DNA of 64,000 nucleotides from assembly GCA_963724435.1 (NCBI GenBank), contig CAVRUN010000002.1:62001-126000 (forward strand). Direction: 5' to 3'. Of this stretch, positions 45,386-54,332 are shown in pieces (position 1 is the stretch's first letter; each line of letters starts with the position of its first letter). The notes under the pieces were generated by a model. That model worked only from the letters and a program-made list of their open reading frames with translations, ran no database searches and had not been told where the DNA came from. This DNA is from AP-15 sp963724435 (lineage in GTDB: Bacteria > Pseudomonadota > Alphaproteobacteria > ATCC43930 > CGMCC-115725). Both the position numbers and the translations under genes were made by a program.

Positions 45386-46674
45386 TCGGCCGCCAGCGGC
45401 TGCGGGCTGGCCAATGTGGCCCACGGGGTCCCCGCCATCATTTCGGCCCAGCGGCGGTAGAAATGGCGATGGTTATTCTCGCTGATGCGCGCTTGGCTGG
45501 CCCAGCCGCCGAGCCCTTCGTCATAGCGATCGTGACCGATACCCATCTGGTTGTTGAGCGCCATCTGCCGCGCGACGACGCCGCGACAGGTGCGGGTGCA
45601 TTCCTGCCAGTTGTCCATGTCGTCCTGTTCGAACGTGCCGGATGGGCTGAAGCCGCGGATCGCGGCGAGGCGCACCGCCTCCTTGACTTCAGCGGGCGCT
45701 GCCTTGTCGCAAAACACCCACGACCAGATCTCGGTCTTGTCGGGTCCGCGCGGCTGCCACACGCGAAACGTCCGCGAGGTGCTGCGCAGGATCGAAAAGT
45801 GCGGAAAGACGGTGCCGACGATCGGGCTGACCAGCCGCGCACGCGCGCCGAGCCGCTTTTCGACTTCGGGACGGATCGCGCGTTCATACTCCTGGATGAC
45901 CGGGACCGGAGGGTCACCGACGTCATCGGGTCCGACGCAGATCAGCATATGACCGTTGCCGGGTGAAACCATGCTGCCGCCGGACCTGACATTGGCGGTA
46001 ACCCCACTGCTGAACCCGGTGGTGACGGCGGACAGATGCGTCCATTGCACGTGATAGGCGTCACCACCGAAATTCTCAGCCGGGAATTTCCAATTGCATG
46101 GCACGATCCATTTGTGGGTGCCCAGTACTTCGACGCCGCCTTCGCGCCGGTCAAAAAATACGTCGAGATACCACGCCATTTCGCCGAGATATTCCTGCAA
46201 TGACGGCGCTTGAGGGTCGAAGGTCGCAAAGATCAGTCCGCGATGGCTGTCGAGCTGCGCCACTGGGACGAGCCCCCACTGATTGCGGTCGAGCGCATCG
46301 AAGTAGAAATCCTTGAGATGCGGGACACCGCTCAAGGTCCCGTCATTGCGAAATGTCCAGCCATGATACGCGCAGGTGAAACTCGCGGCATTGCCGCTGT
46401 CGGCGCGGCACAGGCGGTTGCCGCGATGGCGGCAGACGTTAAGAAAAGCGTGGATCTTGCCGTGGCTGTCGCGCACGACCAACACCGGGTCTTCCCCCAT
46501 ATTGGTCGTATAGAAATCGCCGGGCTCGGGGATCTGACTTTCGTGGCACAGGAAGAGCCAGCAGCGGGCAAAAATCTGCTTCAGCTCCTGTTCGTAGATT
46601 TCCGGTTCGATAAAGATGCGGCGGCTGACAAGCCCGTTTTCGCCATCGACCAGCCCGCTCAGCTCCGTTGCCAT
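45382..46674 (-). CDS. Rieske non-heme iron ring-hydroxylating dioxygenase, alpha subunit
   Basis: 430 residues from ATG 46674. The Rieske cluster ligands are visible: Cys81-x-His83 (NVCRHRGNRLC) and Cys101-x2-His104 (CAYHGWTF). The mononuclear-iron site lies in FGGDAYHVQWTHLSAV with the two His. It oxygenates an aromatic ring to a cis-dihydrodiol with electrons from a ferredoxin. A diol dehydrogenase follows upstream on the same strand, fitting the pathway. A dedicated Rieske ferredoxin and reductase are missing from this cluster. The long upstream frame to 46764 has no homology. Confidence 0.95.
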   Translation of the reverse strand: MATELSGLVDGENGLVSRRIFIEPEIYEQELKQIFARCWLFLCHESQIPEPGDFYTTNMGEDPVLVVRDSHGKIHAFLNVCRHRGNRLCRADSGNAASFTCAYHGWTFRNDGTLSGVPHLKDFYFDALDRNQWGLVPVAQLDSHRGLIFATFDPQAPSLQEYLGEMAWYLDVFFDRREGGVEVLGTHKWIVPCNWKFPAENFGGDAYHVQWTHLSAVTTGFSSGVTANVRSGGSMVSPGNGHMLICVGPDDVGDPPVPVIQEYERAIRPEVEKRLGARARLVSPIVGTVFPHFSILRSTSRTFRVWQPRGPDKTEIWSWVFCDKAAPAEVKEAVRLAAIRGFSPSGTFEQDDMDNWQECTRTCRGVVARQMALNNQMGIGHDRYDEGLGGWASQARISENNHRHFYRRWAEMMAGTPWATLASPQPLAAE

Positions 46675-46793
46675 CCCTGTCTCCTCGTTCGCCCTCAGCC
46701 CATTGTCCGGTGTGCGCAGCAATTTTTGTGCCCTACGCGGGATGTCCGAAGAAAGTCCGGGCATGGGGAATCAGCGGCCGCCACCGAAAATCC

Positions 46794-47591
46794 TCAAAGC
46801 CGGCGCATCGGGCGCAATGTCGAGCCGGCATCGACCGAGACCACCGAGCCGGTGATGCCGCGGGCGTTGGCGCGCGACGCCAGAAATACATACGCGCCGG
46901 CAAGATCGGCCGGGTCGAGTGCTATATGCAACGGATTGCCGGTGGCGATCCGCTCCGCGGCACCGGGCAGATCGAATTGCGAGCGATCCTCGAGCTGCAA
47001 TGCCGCAACACTGCGCAGATCGGTCATCGTCCCGCCGGGCGCGACGCCGTTGACCCGGATATTCGGGCCCAATTCGACCGCCAATTGCCGGATAATCCCG
47101 ACCACCGCGTGCTTTGACGCAGTGTAGATCACGCCGCCGCCGGCCGAGGTAAACCCCGCCCCCGACGCGGTGAAAATCATGCAGCCCTTGCTTTTATCGA
47201 GTTCGCCGAGCGCCGCTTTGGCGCCCAAGATGCAGCCTTTGACATTGACCGCGAACAGTTCGTCGCAGGCGGCGGCGATGCTGGCTTCCGCCAAGTCGGC
47301 GAGCCGAAGAAAACCGTCGAGCAGTCCGGCATTGCCGACAAAAATATCGAGCCGACCAAAGGCGGCGACGGTGTCGGCGACGGCGCGCTTATTGTCTTCG
47401 AGCCGGCTGACATCGCCCGACAGCGCGATGACCTTGTCGCCCAACCGCGCTTTCAATTCGTCGCTGCGGCCGGCGGCGCGGTCCATGATCGCAACCCGCG
47501 CTCCCTCGGCGACATAGCGCTCGACGACGGCGCGGCCGATCCCCGAGCCGCCACCGGTAACCAGCGCCACGTCGCCGTCAAGCCATCCCAT
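46794..47591 (-). CDS. Short-chain dehydrogenase (cis-dihydrodiol dehydrogenase-like)
   Basis: 265 residues. Seen: GDVALVTGGGSGIGRAVVER (TGxxxGIG), FVGNAGLLDGFLRL (NAG), MIFTASGAGFTSAGGGVIYT with the Ser and YTASKHAV with the catalytic YxxxK, and GPNIRVNGVAPGGTMTDL. This is the BphB/HcaB-like layout. Immediately upstream of the dioxygenase alpha gene in the same direction, so it would oxidise the dihydrodiol to a catechol. Confidence 0.92.
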   Translation of the reverse strand: MGWLDGDVALVTGGGSGIGRAVVERYVAEGARVAIMDRAAGRSDELKARLGDKVIALSGDVSRLEDNKRAVADTVAAFGRLDIFVGNAGLLDGFLRLADLAEASIAAACDELFAVNVKGCILGAKAALGELDKSKGCMIFTASGAGFTSAGGGVIYTASKHAVVGIIRQLAVELGPNIRVNGVAPGGTMTDLRSVAALQLEDRSQFDLPGAAERIATGNPLHIALDPADLAGAYVFLASRANARGITGSVVSVDAGSTLRPMRRL

Positions 47592-47626
47592 GATGGTCCT
47601 CCCCGGAGTGTGGGCGACCCCGCAAT

Positions 47627-47917
47627 TCAGCGCGTGCGCTTGTATTCGTAGTCTTCGCGCTCGCCATTGCCGACCCGCAATCCCGAGGGCAGCGGCGGGC
47701 GCGTCGTATTGACCTTGGCGTGCACATCAAGTGCCGCCTGATCGGCCCAGCGTTCGAGCAGGACGAGTTTGTCGGGGTCGAGCGCGCTCTGGAAGACTTC
47801 GAACTGCTCGCAGCCCGGTTCCTTCATCACTTCGGCGCAACGCCCCCTAAAGAGTTGTGCCAATTCCCGGCCCTTACCGGGTGCGGCGGTGATCGTCACG
47901 ACCAGTCTGACCGACAT
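47627..47917 (-). CDS. Antibiotic biosynthesis monooxygenase (ABM)-domain protein
   Basis: 96 residues from ATG 47917. A ferredoxin-like small domain: VRLVVTITAAPGKGRELAQL, EPGCEQFEVFQSALDPDKLV, LLERWADQAALDVHAK. Such proteins act as cofactor-free oxygenases on quinols or aid aromatic pathways. It precedes the dehydrogenase in the same direction with 35 bases between. Role inferred from context. Confidence 0.85.
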   Translation of the reverse strand: MSVRLVVTITAAPGKGRELAQLFRGRCAEVMKEPGCEQFEVFQSALDPDKLVLLERWADQAALDVHAKVNTTRPPLPSGLRVGNGEREDYEYKRTR

Positions 47918-48092
47918 CTCTCCCCTCGCCACTCGCTACAATCACGGACCGTATCGGCCCAAGCCGGCCGAGATTGCGTCGCTTTGTTGGCAATCACAAT
48001 GCAAATTGCGGGTGCTACAAGACGCGCTAACGCGGAACATGCCCGCTCCCGACCGGGAGGGCGCCGAGAGTTTCCCGACGCCCCGTTCGGCT

Positions 48093-49217
48093 TCAGTTCA
48101 GCCCGTAAAAGCCCATCGCGCCGCCGGCCATGACCCCGTGCTGGGTCTCCTCCGACAGGCCCTTCATGCGGCTCCTGATCATGTCCGGCGCACCCGGGAA
48201 GAAGCCGTCGGGATGCGGGTAATCGGTCGCCCACAGGATCTTGTTCGGGCCGATATAGTCGGCCAGCACCTTGATGCTGCCCTCGACCGGCTCGAATGAG
48301 ATCCAGCAATTGCGCTGAAAGATTTCGCTCGGACGCATCGACAATCCGGAATCGTTAAAGCCCTGATCGTCGAAATGGCGATCCATGCGGTCGAGCCACG
48401 GCGCGACCCAACCGCCGCCCGATTCGAGAAAGCCGACCCGCAGTTTTGGATGACGGTCGGCGATGCCGCCCCAGACCACGCTCATGCAGGCGAGCATCAT
48501 CTCCATCGTATGGCTGATAATGTGGCGAGCGCCGCGGCCATCAAAGCGGTCGACGCCGACTGTCGGCATGCCGCTCGAAGCGCCCTCATGGAAGCCGATC
48601 GCGAAATCGAGCTCCTCGGCGGCTTGCCAGAAGGGCTCGTAGCGCTCTTCGTGAATCATTTTGTCGCTGTACGGGTTCGGGCGGATAAACCCGGCGCGGA
48701 ACCCCAATTCCTTGCGCGCGAACTTCATTTCGTCGATGGCCAGATCGACCGATTGCAATGGCAGCATCGCGACGCCGAACAGCCGATCGGGATAGGGTTT
48801 GCAATAGTCGGCGAGCCAGCGGTTGTAAGCACGGCAGGTTGCAGCGGCGAGTTCGGGATCATGGATCGCGCCGGCGAACAGCCCGAGGCTTGGATAGAGG
48901 AAAGCCGCGTCGATGCCGTCGGCATCCATGTCCGGGATGCGGGCATGCGGGTCGAACCCGCCGGGCTTGCCGTCCTTGTATTCCATGGTATCGGCTGCAA
49001 CCACACCCTGCCGCGCGCCGACGGCGCCGATCCGGCCGATACCGAGCCGGCCATCGCCGACCTGATGCTCTTCCATGACCAGCCGTTCTTTGCCGTTCTC
49101 GCCCTTGACGATCCGCGGCGCCCGATCGCGGAATTTCGGGTCCATGTATTTGGTCCAGAGATCGAGCGGCTCCAGGATATGACCGTCGGCGTCGATGACA
49201 TTGTATTGGTTGCGCAA
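48093..49217 (-). CDS. Amidohydrolase-family (TIM-barrel, ACMSD-like) hydrolase/decarboxylase
   Basis: 374 residues. Seen: VIDADGHILEPLDLWTKYMD (the metal DxH near residue 9), AAFLYPSLGLFAGA, RAYNRWLADYCKPYPDRLFG, GFHEGASSGMPTVGVDRFDG (metal His), RHIISHTMEMMLACM, and WATDYPHPDGFFPGAPDMIR (final Asp). The pattern is of the amidohydrolase 2 superfamily that includes decarboxylases of aromatic and hydroxy-muconic acids. It probably serves the catabolic cluster. Confidence 0.92.
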   Translation of the reverse strand: MRNQYNVIDADGHILEPLDLWTKYMDPKFRDRAPRIVKGENGKERLVMEEHQVGDGRLGIGRIGAVGARQGVVAADTMEYKDGKPGGFDPHARIPDMDADGIDAAFLYPSLGLFAGAIHDPELAAATCRAYNRWLADYCKPYPDRLFGVAMLPLQSVDLAIDEMKFARKELGFRAGFIRPNPYSDKMIHEERYEPFWQAAEELDFAIGFHEGASSGMPTVGVDRFDGRGARHIISHTMEMMLACMSVVWGGIADRHPKLRVGFLESGGGWVAPWLDRMDRHFDDQGFNDSGLSMRPSEIFQRNCWISFEPVEGSIKVLADYIGPNKILWATDYPHPDGFFPGAPDMIRSRMKGLSEETQHGVMAGGAMGFYGLN

Positions 49218-49336
49218 GACCCGTCTCCTTTGTTGATGGCAAGCTCCGGGGGCGAAATTTGTTGGATCCGCCGGTGGCTGTGCCGGAAAGCTGGGCGGTT
49301 ACCCCAGCGGTATTCGCAATTCGCTTGTCCTGGGCG

Positions 49337-49561
49337 CTACGGGAACAATTGCTCCCCCGTATCGGCATCCTCGACAAAGATCGCGCTGACCGGGCAGTTT
49401 TCGGCCGCTTCGAGGATTTTTTCGACCGAGTCGGCGGCGGGGTCGGCCACCTCGGACTGGCGGTTTTCGTTCATCCGGAACACCTTTGGCGCGATCGTCT
49501 CGCACATGGTGTTCCCGACGCAGACGTCGTGGTCGACCCGGATACGCAGGTTGCGAGCCAA
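49337..49561 (-). CDS. [3Fe-4S] ferredoxin, redox partner of P450
   Basis: 74 residues. Cys14-x5-Cys20 (VCVGNTMC) and Cys56-Pro (ENCPVSAI) are the three ligands of a [3Fe-4S] cluster. The start is TTG at 49561, preceded by AGGGG eight bases upstream. It lies ten bases downstream of the P450 gene, the usual order for actinobacterial and alphaproteobacterial P450-ferredoxin pairs. It would carry electrons to the P450; a reductase is missing locally. Confidence 0.92.
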   Translation of the reverse strand: MARNLRIRVDHDVCVGNTMCETIAPKVFRMNENRQSEVADPAADSVEKILEAAENCPVSAIFVEDADTGEQLFP

Positions 49562-49571
49562 TGGAATTCCC

Positions 49572-50792
49572 CTATTGCAAGCTAACCGGCAGCGATTTTA
49601 GCGAGCGGAAGGTGATGCTGGGCTGGTACTCCAGCGGTTCATTCTCCAGTCGCATACCGGGGAACCGTTCCGCCAATGCCTTGAAGACTTCCTGACCCTC
49701 GACTCGCGCCAAGGTCGCGCCTAAGCAGTGGTGAACGCCGGAACCAAAGGCGACATGCTGGTTCGGCCAGCGGGTAATGTCGAACTTTTCCGGGTCGGCG
49801 AATTTATCCGGATCGCGATTGGCCGACGAAATGAACCAGCGGATGCGGTCCTTCTTGTTCAATGTCTTGCCGCGCATTTCGACATCCTCGGCGGCGATCC
49901 GCTGGATCGAAATGACCGGCGAGTCGTAGCGCAGACATTCCTCAGTCGCGGTCTTGGCCAAGCTGGCCGGGTCGCGCTTCAGCAAATTCCATTGGTCGGG
50001 ATGGCGCATAAGCGCCAGGGTGCCATTGCATAACAGGTTGATCGTCGTCTCGTGGCCAGCCAATAGCAGCAGTGACGTGTTGACCAGCACCTCGTGCCGC
50101 GTAAACACGCCCTGCTTTTCGCCGCTCGCCAATACTGAAATGAAATCGTCGCCGGGATTGACCATGCGTTCTTCGACCAGCGGGGAGACATAGTCGACCA
50201 TTCCCCGCATGCCTTCGGTCAGCGGCTTCATCCGATCGTATTCGCCGCGGCCGATGTAGAGGAGTTTTTCCGCGAGCTGGCGGACATAGCCGCGATCTTG
50301 CTCAGGCACTCCCATCATCTGGGCGATGACCAGCACCGGCAGCGGCGTCGCGAGATCGCGCATGACGTCCATGCGGCCCTTCTTCTCGGCCTCGTCGAGG
50401 AGTTCCTTGACCGCCTTTTGGACAAAGGGGCGCCAGGCCTCCATCGATTTGGGGGTGAAGTAGCCATGCACGACCCGGCGCATCTCGAGATGCTCGGGGC
50501 GATCGTGTTGGATGAACTGATCGCCCTGGTAATTCCTTACGTATTCGTAAAGACCGAGATCGGATTCGTCGATCGCCGGGTAAGGCGGCCGCGGGTCGTT
50601 TTTAAAAACGGCCGACGAAAACAGTTCGTGGTGCCGGGTCAGCCACACGAGGTCGTCATGCCGGGTGAGAACCCACAACGCGTAAGTCTCGTTCCAGTGG
50701 ATCGGATCCTCGTCCCGCAGACGGCCGTAATAGCTGTAGGGATCGGCGATGACATCGGGGGTGAACATGTCGTCCTGAAGCGCGACCACCAT
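49572..50792 (-). CDS. Cytochrome P450 monooxygenase
   Basis: 406 residues, soluble bacterial type. Seen: LLLLAGHETTINLLCNGTLA (I-helix with the acid-threonine pair), ECLRYDSPV (ExxR region), and AFGSGVHHCLGATLAR with heme-ligand Cys356. The N-terminal DDMFTPDVIADPYSYYGRLR fits CYP families that hydroxylate steroids, terpenes or alkyl chains. Divergent from tetR with a palindrome in the gap, so it is probably induced by a ligand. Confidence 0.95.
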   Translation of the reverse strand: MVVALQDDMFTPDVIADPYSYYGRLRDEDPIHWNETYALWVLTRHDDLVWLTRHHELFSSAVFKNDPRPPYPAIDESDLGLYEYVRNYQGDQFIQHDRPEHLEMRRVVHGYFTPKSMEAWRPFVQKAVKELLDEAEKKGRMDVMRDLATPLPVLVIAQMMGVPEQDRGYVRQLAEKLLYIGRGEYDRMKPLTEGMRGMVDYVSPLVEERMVNPGDDFISVLASGEKQGVFTRHEVLVNTSLLLLAGHETTINLLCNGTLALMRHPDQWNLLKRDPASLAKTATEECLRYDSPVISIQRIAAEDVEMRGKTLNKKDRIRWFISSANRDPDKFADPEKFDITRWPNQHVAFGSGVHHCLGATLARVEGQEVFKALAERFPGMRLENEPLEYQPSITFRSLKSLPVSLQ

Positions 50793-50849
50793 AACCTCCC
50801 TCCTCGTTTCATCGACGTGTTTGGTTTCTTGTTATCTCCTCGGGAACCA

Positions 50850-50863
50850 ACCAAGCGTTTGGT
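50850..50863. promoter_or_regulatory. Palindromic operator upstream of P450
   Basis: ACCAA-GCGT-TTGGT, a five-base inverted repeat flanked by AACC and AACG, with another TTGGTTT motif close by (50821). It lies between the tetR (50894) and P450 (50792) genes, which are both on the minus strand, so the site is upstream of the P450 and directly downstream of tetR. A TetR-type regulator is the expected binder. It resembles FadR/TetR operators of acyl-CoA genes. Confidence 0.55.
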
Positions 50864-50893
50864 AACGGAGCCTACGCAGACGATGAAGGGCTG

Positions 50894-51532
50894 TCAACTC
50901 GCAGGCAATTTTGTGGTGGCAACGGTTCGCAGCGGGCGGCGGCGTGTTCGCGCGTTATCCCCCCGTTCGGCGACAATACCGGCGAGCGCCAGCGAGGTCA
51001 GCTGCTCGGCGACCTGTTGAATGCTTAGCCGACCCTGTGGATCATACCATTTGTAAAGCCAATTCAACATTCCAAGCATCCCGTAGGAGGTCACCTGAAT
51101 ATCGAGATCGGCGCGGAATTCGCCGCGCTTGACCCCGTCGCGCAGGATCTGCTGCCAACACTGCTCGTAATCTTTGGGCGAAAAACCGATCATTTCGCGA
51201 AAGCGTTGCTTCACGGATTCGCGCTCGCGCAAATAAACAAAAAGATGCGGGTAATGACGATCGAATGCTTCCAAATGCGCCAAAATCGCCCGGCGCAGCT
51301 TTTCCGTCGGCGACAAATCGGCGTCAGCGATCGCGGCAATGGTTTGATACATCTGCGCGATCGGTTCCTTGACCACGAGGTAGAGGAGCGCCTCCTTGCT
51401 TTCGAAGTGATGATAAAGACTGCCCTTGAGGATGCCGACCTCCTCCGCGATATCGCGCACCGTGGCAGCATGATAACCCTTGGTGCGAAAGACCTTCGCC
51501 GCGGCGGCAACGATCTCGTCGAGCGTCGCCAT
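50894..51532 (-). CDS. TetR/AcrR-family transcriptional regulator
   Basis: 212 residues. The N-terminal DNA-binding domain is DEIVAAAAKVFRTKGYHAAT and VRDIAEEVGILKGSLYHHFE, the classical TetR helix-turn-helix, followed by SKEALLYLVVKEP. The C-terminal part resembles regulators of acyl-CoA metabolism and the KstR2 branch. It is followed by the P450-ferredoxin genes on the same strand and flanked by the acyl-CoA dehydrogenase-like gene on the other side, its likely targets. Confidence 0.9.
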   Translation of the reverse strand: MATLDEIVAAAAKVFRTKGYHAATVRDIAEEVGILKGSLYHHFESKEALLYLVVKEPIAQMYQTIAAIADADLSPTEKLRRAILAHLEAFDRHYPHLFVYLRERESVKQRFREMIGFSPKDYEQCWQQILRDGVKRGEFRADLDIQVTSYGMLGMLNWLYKWYDPQGRLSIQQVAEQLTSLALAGIVAERGDNARTRRRPLRTVATTKLPAS

Positions 51533-51756
51533 CAGTGCGTGACCTGCCCTTGTCGCGCAGTCACAGCGGTGGCACCACCCCTCAAACGGTTATCTCCCAC
51601 CCCATCTCCTTCACTTTGCCGAAACTCGCGCACCGATCCTAGCGCGGTGTCGCCAGTCACGCGAGAGCTTCCGCCCGAGCGCGGTTTCGCATTGTCGCGG
51701 TACCGCCGCTGGCGCATCCTGGGCAATCAAACAAGACCGCCAAAACGGAGGAAAAA

Positions 51757-52995
51757 ATGTCCAGTGCCGCGTTCCGCCGCGCCATGTCGCCCCCCTCCCC
51801 GGAGGAGTTGATCCGGCGCGCCCGCGACCTGGTACCGGAAATTCGCGCCCGTGCTGAAGAGACCGAGCGCAACCGGCGGATCTCACCCGAAGTCATTGCC
51901 AAGGTTCGTGACGCTGAATTGCTGCGCACCACCCGGCCGCGCGAATTCGGCGGCTTCGAATACGATGCGGTGGTCGCCCTCGAAATCGCATTAACGATTT
52001 CGGCCGCCTGCGCCTCGACCGGTTGGGCGGTCAATGGCGCGCTGTCGAACGGCATTTCCTTCGGCCATTACCCGATCGAGACCCAGCGCGAATTGTGGGG
52101 CGACGGCAGCGATCCGTTCAGCTGCGCCTGCTTTGCCCCGACCGGCGCCGCGGTCCCGGCCGATGGCGGCTATCGGCTTACCGGCAAATGGTCGTTTGCC
52201 AGCGGCGTCGATCACGCGAGCTGGATCCGGCTCGGCGCCTTTATCAAATCGCCCAATAGCGACGACGCAGAGCCTGGCGACGACGCAAAGCCCGGCGACG
52301 GCGCCTTTTTCCTATTGCCGATCGGCGATGTCGAAATCGTCGATAACTGGTTTGTCTATGGCCTGTGCGGCACCGGCAGCAAAGACATCATCGTCGAAAA
52401 CGCCTTTGTCCCCGCGCATCGCGTATTGCGGTTTGCCGACACCCGCGCCGGACACACCTCGGGGGCCGATCACCACAATAACCCGCTTTACCGGTTGCCG
52501 TTATTGGTGTTGGGCGCCTCAATGCTGGCCTCGACCGCGATCGGCGCGGCCAAGGGTGCGATTACCGACTATCTCGACATGACGACTGGGCGCACGACCC
52601 GCGGCGCGCTCGCCGGCGGCGGCCTCAAGATGGCCGAGTTTGCGACAGTCCAGCTGCGCTATGCCGAAGCGTCAGCCGCGGCCGCAGCCGCCGAATTGAT
52701 CCTGATGACCAATATCAAGAACGCTATGGCGCAATTGCACGCCGGCGAAGAGATCACGATCGCCGACCGCATCCGCATTCGCCGCGACCAGGCCTACGCC
52801 ACCAAGCTCGCCCTGCAGGCGGTCGAAGCGCTGAACGCATCGACCGGCGGCGCCGGCCTGCAATTGTCAAACCCGATCCAGCGCGCCTGGCGCGACGTCA
52901 ACGCCGTCGCCCGCCATGTCAGCCTCAATTGGGACGCGGTCGGCACGATGTACGGCCAGCACGCCTTTGGCTTGGAGCCGCGCGGGCAATATTAA
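51757..52995 (+). CDS. Acyl-CoA dehydrogenase-like flavoprotein monooxygenase (HsaA/HpaB type)
   Basis: 412 residues. The acyl-CoA dehydrogenase fold is visible (EFGGFEYDAVVALEIALTIS, GYRLTGKWSFASGVDHASW, FVYGLCGTGSKDIIVENAFV, VPAHRVL). It lacks the catalytic Glu context of true dehydrogenases and resembles the two-component hydroxylases that act on phenols or steroid rings with FMNH2/FADH2 from a separate reductase. An AT-poor Shine-Dalgarno GGAGG lies before the ATG. Suits the aromatic/steroid-like catabolic setting. Confidence 0.87.
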   Translation: MSSAAFRRAMSPPSPEELIRRARDLVPEIRARAEETERNRRISPEVIAKVRDAELLRTTRPREFGGFEYDAVVALEIALTISAACASTGWAVNGALSNGISFGHYPIETQRELWGDGSDPFSCACFAPTGAAVPADGGYRLTGKWSFASGVDHASWIRLGAFIKSPNSDDAEPGDDAKPGDGAFFLLPIGDVEIVDNWFVYGLCGTGSKDIIVENAFVPAHRVLRFADTRAGHTSGADHHNNPLYRLPLLVLGASMLASTAIGAAKGAITDYLDMTTGRTTRGALAGGGLKMAEFATVQLRYAEASAAAAAAELILMTNIKNAMAQLHAGEEITIADRIRIRRDQAYATKLALQAVEALNASTGGAGLQLSNPIQRAWRDVNAVARHVSLNWDAVGTMYGQHAFGLEPRGQY

Positions 52996-53067
52996 TTTGA
53001 TTTAACTTCTCCAACTGACCCCGCGCAGACGAGCGAGGACGCGAAACGCAAACCGGCTCCCGTTCCT

Positions 53068-53481
53068 TTAATCGCCAAGCAGCTTCACCGCTGGCCTATA
53101 CCGGTCATGGCGGATCGTAGCCGCGGCAAACGCCCCATCAGCCGTGATCAGCGTCGCGCGTTCGGCCAATGCGGTCGCGAGATAGAGGCTGTCATAGACG
53201 GTCTGGTCGAGGTCGAAAGCAATCGCTTGGGCGGCAGCAATAAGGCTCGCCGACGGCAGCAAATCGATTGGCGTCGCAAGTATCCCCGCTAAGGCCGCGT
53301 TTGCAAGCTCTCGGCTCACCTTGCCACGGCGCGCCTTCGCCCACAGTACATTTGCGCACTCGACTATCAGCAGATCCGGCGCGGAAAGCGCCTCGCTCAG
53401 CAGCAAATCCCTTGCGGCATCCGAACCATCCTCCTCGATGACCCATTTGAGCGCCACACTGGCATCGATGACGATGCTCAC
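53068..53481 (-). CDS. vapC: PIN-domain toxin (VapC type)
   Basis: 137 residues. Seen: IVIDASVALKWVIEEDG with the first acidic residue (Asp6), LIVECANVLWAKARRG with Glu, TVYDSLYLATALAERATLIT with Asp, and ADGAFAAA with the last acid. A metal-dependent RNase expected to cut tRNA or rRNA. Its GTG/ATG overlaps the antitoxin stop by four bases. Confidence 0.92.
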   Translation of the reverse strand: MSIVIDASVALKWVIEEDGSDAARDLLLSEALSAPDLLIVECANVLWAKARRGKVSRELANAALAGILATPIDLLPSASLIAAAQAIAFDLDQTVYDSLYLATALAERATLITADGAFAAATIRHDRYRPAVKLLGD

Positions 53482-53717
53482 GGCTCGTCGCGGCGGCGGT
53501 CGCGCCTGACATCATCGAGGATCGACTTACCTTCGAGACGACCAATCGCGCTGCGGATTTCGTCAAGCCGGTGCAGCGCCGCCTCGCGATCGAGACCGAC
53601 CGATTTTGCCAGGGCCCGCCGCGCCTGCTCTTCCATCGAGGTGCCGGACGCCGCCGCCCGCACGCGCAAAGCCGCCAGCACGGCCTCATCAAGATTACGG
53701 ATAACTATCTGCGCCAT
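53478..53717 (-). CDS. vapB: Ribbon-helix-helix antitoxin (FitA/VapB type)
   Basis: 79 residues. The beta-strand AQIVIRNLDEAVLAALRVRA and the helix SMEEQARRALAKSVG are the FitA-like RHH DNA-binding domain; the polar C-terminus (LEGKSILDDVRRDRRRDEP) should block the toxin. It is first in the operon and would repress its own promoter through the half-sites upstream. Confidence 0.9.
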   Translation of the reverse strand: MAQIVIRNLDEAVLAALRVRAAASGTSMEEQARRALAKSVGLDREAALHRLDEIRSAIGRLEGKSILDDVRRDRRRDEP

Positions 53718-53719
53718 TT

Positions 53720-53745
53720 ATCGCCAGTGTACACCAATAGGCGAT
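53720..53745. promoter_or_regulatory. Inverted half-sites ATCGCC/GGCGAT upstream of vapB
   Basis: ATCGCC (53720-53725) and GGCGAT (53740-53745) lie inverted with 14 bases between and start two bases from the antitoxin ATG. The same half-site appears in the promoter of the second toxin pair at 57189-57203 with a tight spacing. Confidence 0.5.
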
Positions 53746-53791
53746 ATCAGTGCAATCAACCCGGTAGGAGCCTTGCGGTCCCGAGCTCGGT

Positions 53792-53837
53792 CAATATCCC
53801 CGCGCTTAGGCAATATCCCCGCGCTTAGGCAATATCC
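53792..53837. repeat. Short tandem direct repeat
   Basis: The 19-base unit CAATATCCCCGCGCTTAGG occurs twice in full and once in part (CAATATCC). It sits between the toxin pair and the VOC gene. No spacers, so not a CRISPR. Confidence 0.9.
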
Positions 53838-53876
53838 AACCAGTAGACTGTCTCCATCGGCTTGGGGAACGGACAA

Positions 53877-54332
53877 ATGAACATCGACATCAACGGCATG
53901 GCGCACGTGATTTTGACGGTCAGCCGGTTCGAGGTTGCGCGCGCGTTTTATCGCGAGCTGCTGCCGCATTTCGGCATGAAGCCGGTATTCGACGGCGACA
54001 AGCTGTTTTATTGCGTCGGCGGCCGCACCGCGATCGGCATCCAACCCTGCGATCCGGCCCATGACTTCGAGCGCTTCCAGCAGCAGCGCGTCGGCCTGCA
54101 CCATCTTTGTTTACGAGCCCGTTCGCGCGCCGACGTTGATCGCTGCGCGGCAGTCCTCAGGGGGATGAATGCGACGATCATCCACGGACCGGAGGAAGGC
54201 AGCTGGGCCCCCGGCTATTACTCGGTGCTGTTCGAAGACCCAGACGGCATCCGCCTCGAACTGTGCTTTGTCCCGGGCGCCGGCCTTCTCGCCCCCGAAA
54301 CATCGTTTGACCCCACCTCCGGCTATACTTAA
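53877..54332 (+). CDS. VOC-family (glyoxalase/dioxygenase fold) protein
   Basis: 151 residues from ATG 53877. A single VOC fold of two beta-alpha-beta-beta-beta units: MAHVILTVSRFEVARAFYRE, GLHHLCLRARSRADVDRCAA and YYSVLFEDPDGIRLELCFVP with metal-type His/Glu positions. Could be a glyoxalase, an extradiol dioxygenase-like enzyme or a fosfomycin-resistance relative. The genomic setting gives no certain substrate. Confidence 0.88.
   Translation: MNIDINGMAHVILTVSRFEVARAFYRELLPHFGMKPVFDGDKLFYCVGGRTAIGIQPCDPAHDFERFQQQRVGLHHLCLRARSRADVDRCAAVLRGMNATIIHGPEEGSWAPGYYSVLFEDPDGIRLELCFVPGAGLLAPETSFDPTSGYT

Noticed and set aside
53792..53837. Possible CRISPR
   Set aside because: Units follow each other without spacers, only two and a half copies, and no cas genes.
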